Shown: positions 3,344 through 5,320 of the stretch, in pieces
Position numbering within the stretch: the stretch's first letter is position 1
How the letters are laid out: every line of letters begins with the position of its first letter
Assembly: GCA_029067025.1 (NCBI GenBank)
Contig: JAIEFH010000316.1
Span: 1 to 5,320, forward strand
Direction of reading: 5' to 3'
Source: Oscillospiraceae bacterium
GTDB taxonomy: Bacteria; Bacillota; Clostridia; Oscillospirales; Oscillospiraceae
Length of the DNA stretch: 5,320 nt
Made by a program: the position numbers and the translations under genes
The notes under the pieces: model-generated
Databases searched by the model: none
What the model saw: only the letters and a program-made list of their open reading frames with translations
Told to the model about the DNA's origin: nothing

Positions 3344-5320
3344 ATGGCCGAACTGACCCCCATGATGAAGCAGTACTGGAAGGTGAAGGAGGCGCACCCG
3401 GACTGCCTGCTGTTCTTCCGGCTGGGCGACTTCTACGAGATGTTCCACGACGACGCCAAGTTGGGCGCGGAGGAGCTGGGCCTGACCCTCACCACCCGGG
3501 ATCGGGGCAAGCCGGAGGAGGAGCGCACCCCCATGTGCGGCGTGCCCTACCACTCCGCCCAGAACTACATTGCCCGGCTCATCAAGCGGGGGTATAAGGT
3601 GGCCATCTGCGAGCAGATGGAGGATCCGGCGCTGGCCAAGGGCCTGGTGGATCGGGACGTGATCCGCATCGTCACCCCCGGCACCGCCATGGACGACGTG
3701 ATGCTGGACGAGAGCCGGAACAACTTCATCTGCGCCATCTATCTGGACAGCGCCGGGGCGGGGCTGGCCCAGTGCGACCTGTCCACGGGGCAGTTCACCG
3801 CCGCCCCCTTCCGTGGGGAGGGCTGGCTGTCCCACCTGCTCAACCGCCTGTCCGCCGAGCCCCCCAGCGAGGCCATTTTGTCCGACGGGGCCTTCGCCGA
3901 ACGGGAACTGACGGACTTTCTGCAAAATCGCCTGGGCTGCCTGTGCGAAAACGGCGGCGAGGCCCGCTTCCGTCCCGCCCAGGCCAGGGCCGCGTTGGTG
4001 TCCTGCGGGGTGTGGCCGGAGGGGGAGGAACTGCCCGAGGGCCCGGACAGCGGCCTGCTGCTGGGCTTCCAGGCGGCGGGGGCACTGGCGTCCTACCTGA
4101 AAGAGACCCAAAAGACCGACCTGGGCCATCTCAGCCGTTTGGAGGTGGACGGGGCCAAGCGCCAGCGGTACTTGGAGCTGGATCTCACCGCCCGGCGCAC
4201 CCTGGAGCTGACCGAGACCATCCGGGGCAAGGAGAAAAGGGGCTCGCTGCTGTGGGTGCTGGACAAGACGAAAACCCCCATGGGCCACCGGCTTATCCGC
4301 GCCTGGATCGAGCAGCCCCTGTGCAATCCCGCCGCCATTGCCGTCCGGCAGGACCAGGTGGCCGCCCTGACGGCGGACGCGGTGGTGCGGGAAGAGCTGT
4401 CCCGCACCCTGCGGCAGGTGCCCGACCTGGAGCGCATCATCGGCAAGGTGGTGTACGGCAGCGCCAACGCCCGGGATATGCTGACGCTGGCCGACGGGCT
4501 GGCGGTGCTGCCCGTGCTGGCGGAGCAGTCAGCGGGCCTGGTGAAAGCGGCCCCCCGGCGCTTTGAGTTCCTGGATCAGTTCACCGGCCTGGGGGATTTG
4601 CAGGCTCTGTTGAAGCAGGCCATCCGGGACGACGAGGACGACAACCGCCTGCCCTTCACCATCCGGGAGGGCGGCTTCATCCGCAAGGGCTATAACGAGG
4701 AGGTGGATCACCTCCGGGATGTCATCGACCACGGCGCGGACATGGTGGCCGCGCTGGAAGGCCGGGAGAAGGAGCGCACCGGTATCAAGAGCCTAAAGGT
4801 GCGCTATAACAAAGTGTTTGGCTATTACATTGAGGTGTCCAAGAGCTATTACAGCATGGTGCCGGAGGACTACATCCGCAAGCAGACCCTGGTGAACTGT
4901 GAGCGGTTCATCACCCAGGAGCTGAAAGACCTGGAGCACGAGATCCTGTCCGCCCAGAGCCGGGTGACCGCCCTGGAGTACCAGTTGTTCTGCCAGCTGC
5001 GGGACACCGCCTCCCAGCGGGTGCGCCAGGTGCAGGACGTGGCGGGCGGCGTGGGCTATCTGGATGTGCTGTGCTCCTTCGCCGCCGCGGCGGTGCAGAA
5101 CGGCTATGTCCGCCCGGAGGTGGACGACAGCGGCGTCATCCACATCAAGGAGGGCCGCCACCCGGTGGTGGAGCGGATGCTGAAAGACTCCCTGTTTGTC
5201 CCCAACGACGCCCACATGGATGGCGGCGAAAACCGTCTGGCCATCATCACCGGCCCCAACATGGCGGGCAAATCCACCTATATGCGTCATGTCTCTTTGA
5301 TTGTGCTCATGGCCCAGATG
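3344..5320 (+). CDS. mutS: DNA mismatch repair protein MutS (3' end outside window)
   Basis: MutS recognises mispaired and looped bases and recruits MutL in an ATP-dependent way. The frame opens at ATG 3344 and stays open for 659 codons to the last base, about three quarters of the usual 850-880 residues. The N-terminal mismatch-reading motif is intact: GDFYEMF (28-34), with Phe30 and Glu32 as the F-x-E pair. Then come TPMGHRLIRAWIEQPL (311-326) in the core and RYNKVFGYYIEVSK (487-500) near the clamp. The Walker A motif GPNMAGKST (637-645) lies 14 codons before the edge. Walker B and the C-terminal region are not visible. The start is supported by the family N-terminus (LTPMMKQYWKVKEAHPD) and by a modest purine-rich GAGAG at 3328-3332, 11 bases upstream, so initiation may be weak or coupled. 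It is on the same strand as mreC, about 170 bases downstream across a structured element. Nothing suggests a broken gene. Confidence 0.97.
   Translation, partial: MAELTPMMKQYWKVKEAHPDCLLFFRLGDFYEMFHDDAKLGAEELGLTLTTRDRGKPEEERTPMCGVPYHSAQNYIARLIKRGYKVAICEQMEDPALAKGLVDRDVIRIVTPGTAMDDVMLDESRNNFICAIYLDSAGAGLAQCDLSTGQFTAAPFRGEGWLSHLLNRLSAEPPSEAILSDGAFAERELTDFLQNRLGCLCENGGEARFRPAQARAALVSCGVWPEGEELPEGPDSGLLLGFQAAGALASYLKETQKTDLGHLSRLEVDGAKRQRYLELDLTARRTLELTETIRGKEKRGSLLWVLDKTKTPMGHRLIRAWIEQPLCNPAAIAVRQDQVAALTADAVVREELSRTLRQVPDLERIIGKVVYGSANARDMLTLADGLAVLPVLAEQSAGLVKAAPRRFEFLDQFTGLGDLQALLKQAIRDDEDDNRLPFTIREGGFIRKGYNEEVDHLRDVIDHGADMVAALEGREKERTGIKSLKVRYNKVFGYYIEVSKSYYSMVPEDYIRKQTLVNCERFITQELKDLEHEILSAQSRVTALEYQLFCQLRDTASQRVRQVQDVAGGVGYLDVLCSFAAAAVQNGYVRPEVDDSGVIHIKEGRHPVVERMLKDSLFVPNDAHMDGGENRLAIITGPNMAGKSTYMRHVSLIVLMAQM

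Noticed and set aside
3317..4288. 323-residue open frame on the minus strand opposite mutS
   Set aside because: It lies wholly antisense to a clear mutS sequence with all motifs intact. Its Gln/Gly/Leu/His-rich composition is what GC-rich coding DNA gives in the opposite strand.
3772..4566. 264-residue + strand frame inside mutS
   Set aside because: It overlaps mutS in another frame and reads as an Arg/Pro/Gly-rich shadow with no recognisable motif.

Overview
The window is GC-rich bacterial chromosome. It looks like a member of the Clostridia, most likely Oscillospiraceae of the Flavonifractor/Pseudoflavonifractor/Lawsonibacter type. The reasons are the very high GC third positions, the U32 peptidase-like family, the Firmicutes-style XRE regulator, and the maf-mreC-mutS gene content. 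The genus is an inference and was not tested.

Layout from left to right: (1) the 3' part of a U32 peptidase-family gene, running in from the left edge to base 730, + strand; (2) a 276-base non-coding stretch (731-1006) with a perfect 15-bp palindrome and a larger nested fold; (3) a small minus-strand gene (1007-1291), possibly DUF6809-like; (4) an AT-rich divergent promoter/operator region (1292-1361); (5) a + strand gene (1362-2168) that joins an XRE helix-turn-helix domain in frame to a complete Maf nucleotide pyrophosphatase; (6) a 175-base spacer (2169-2343) made of two imperfect ~90-bp tandem units, each starting with a copy of the mreC translation start and carrying a GC-rich hairpin; (7) complete mreC (2344-3174); (8) another spacer of about 170 bases with a nested hairpin element bounded by a 7-bp terminal inverted repeat; (9) mutS from base 3344, open to the right edge and cut just after its Walker A motif.

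The + strand genes maf, mreC and mutS are collinear and may be one transcription unit covering nucleotide-pool or division control, cell-wall elongation and mismatch repair. No convincing intrinsic terminator separates them. mreB and mreD, the usual partners of mreC, are not adjacent.

The most unusual feature is the HTH-Maf fusion. By hand count its N-terminal DNA-binding part is about 47% GC, while the Maf part is about 72%. It sits opposite a small gene and shares an operator-like palindrome with it. This fits an XRE/small-protein module that landed upstream of maf and captured its reading frame. The second notable feature is the threefold repetition of the mreC start region, with a possible 30-residue leader peptide overlapping mreC by four bases. 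The three intergenic spacers contain three different hairpin elements that look like dispersed repeats.
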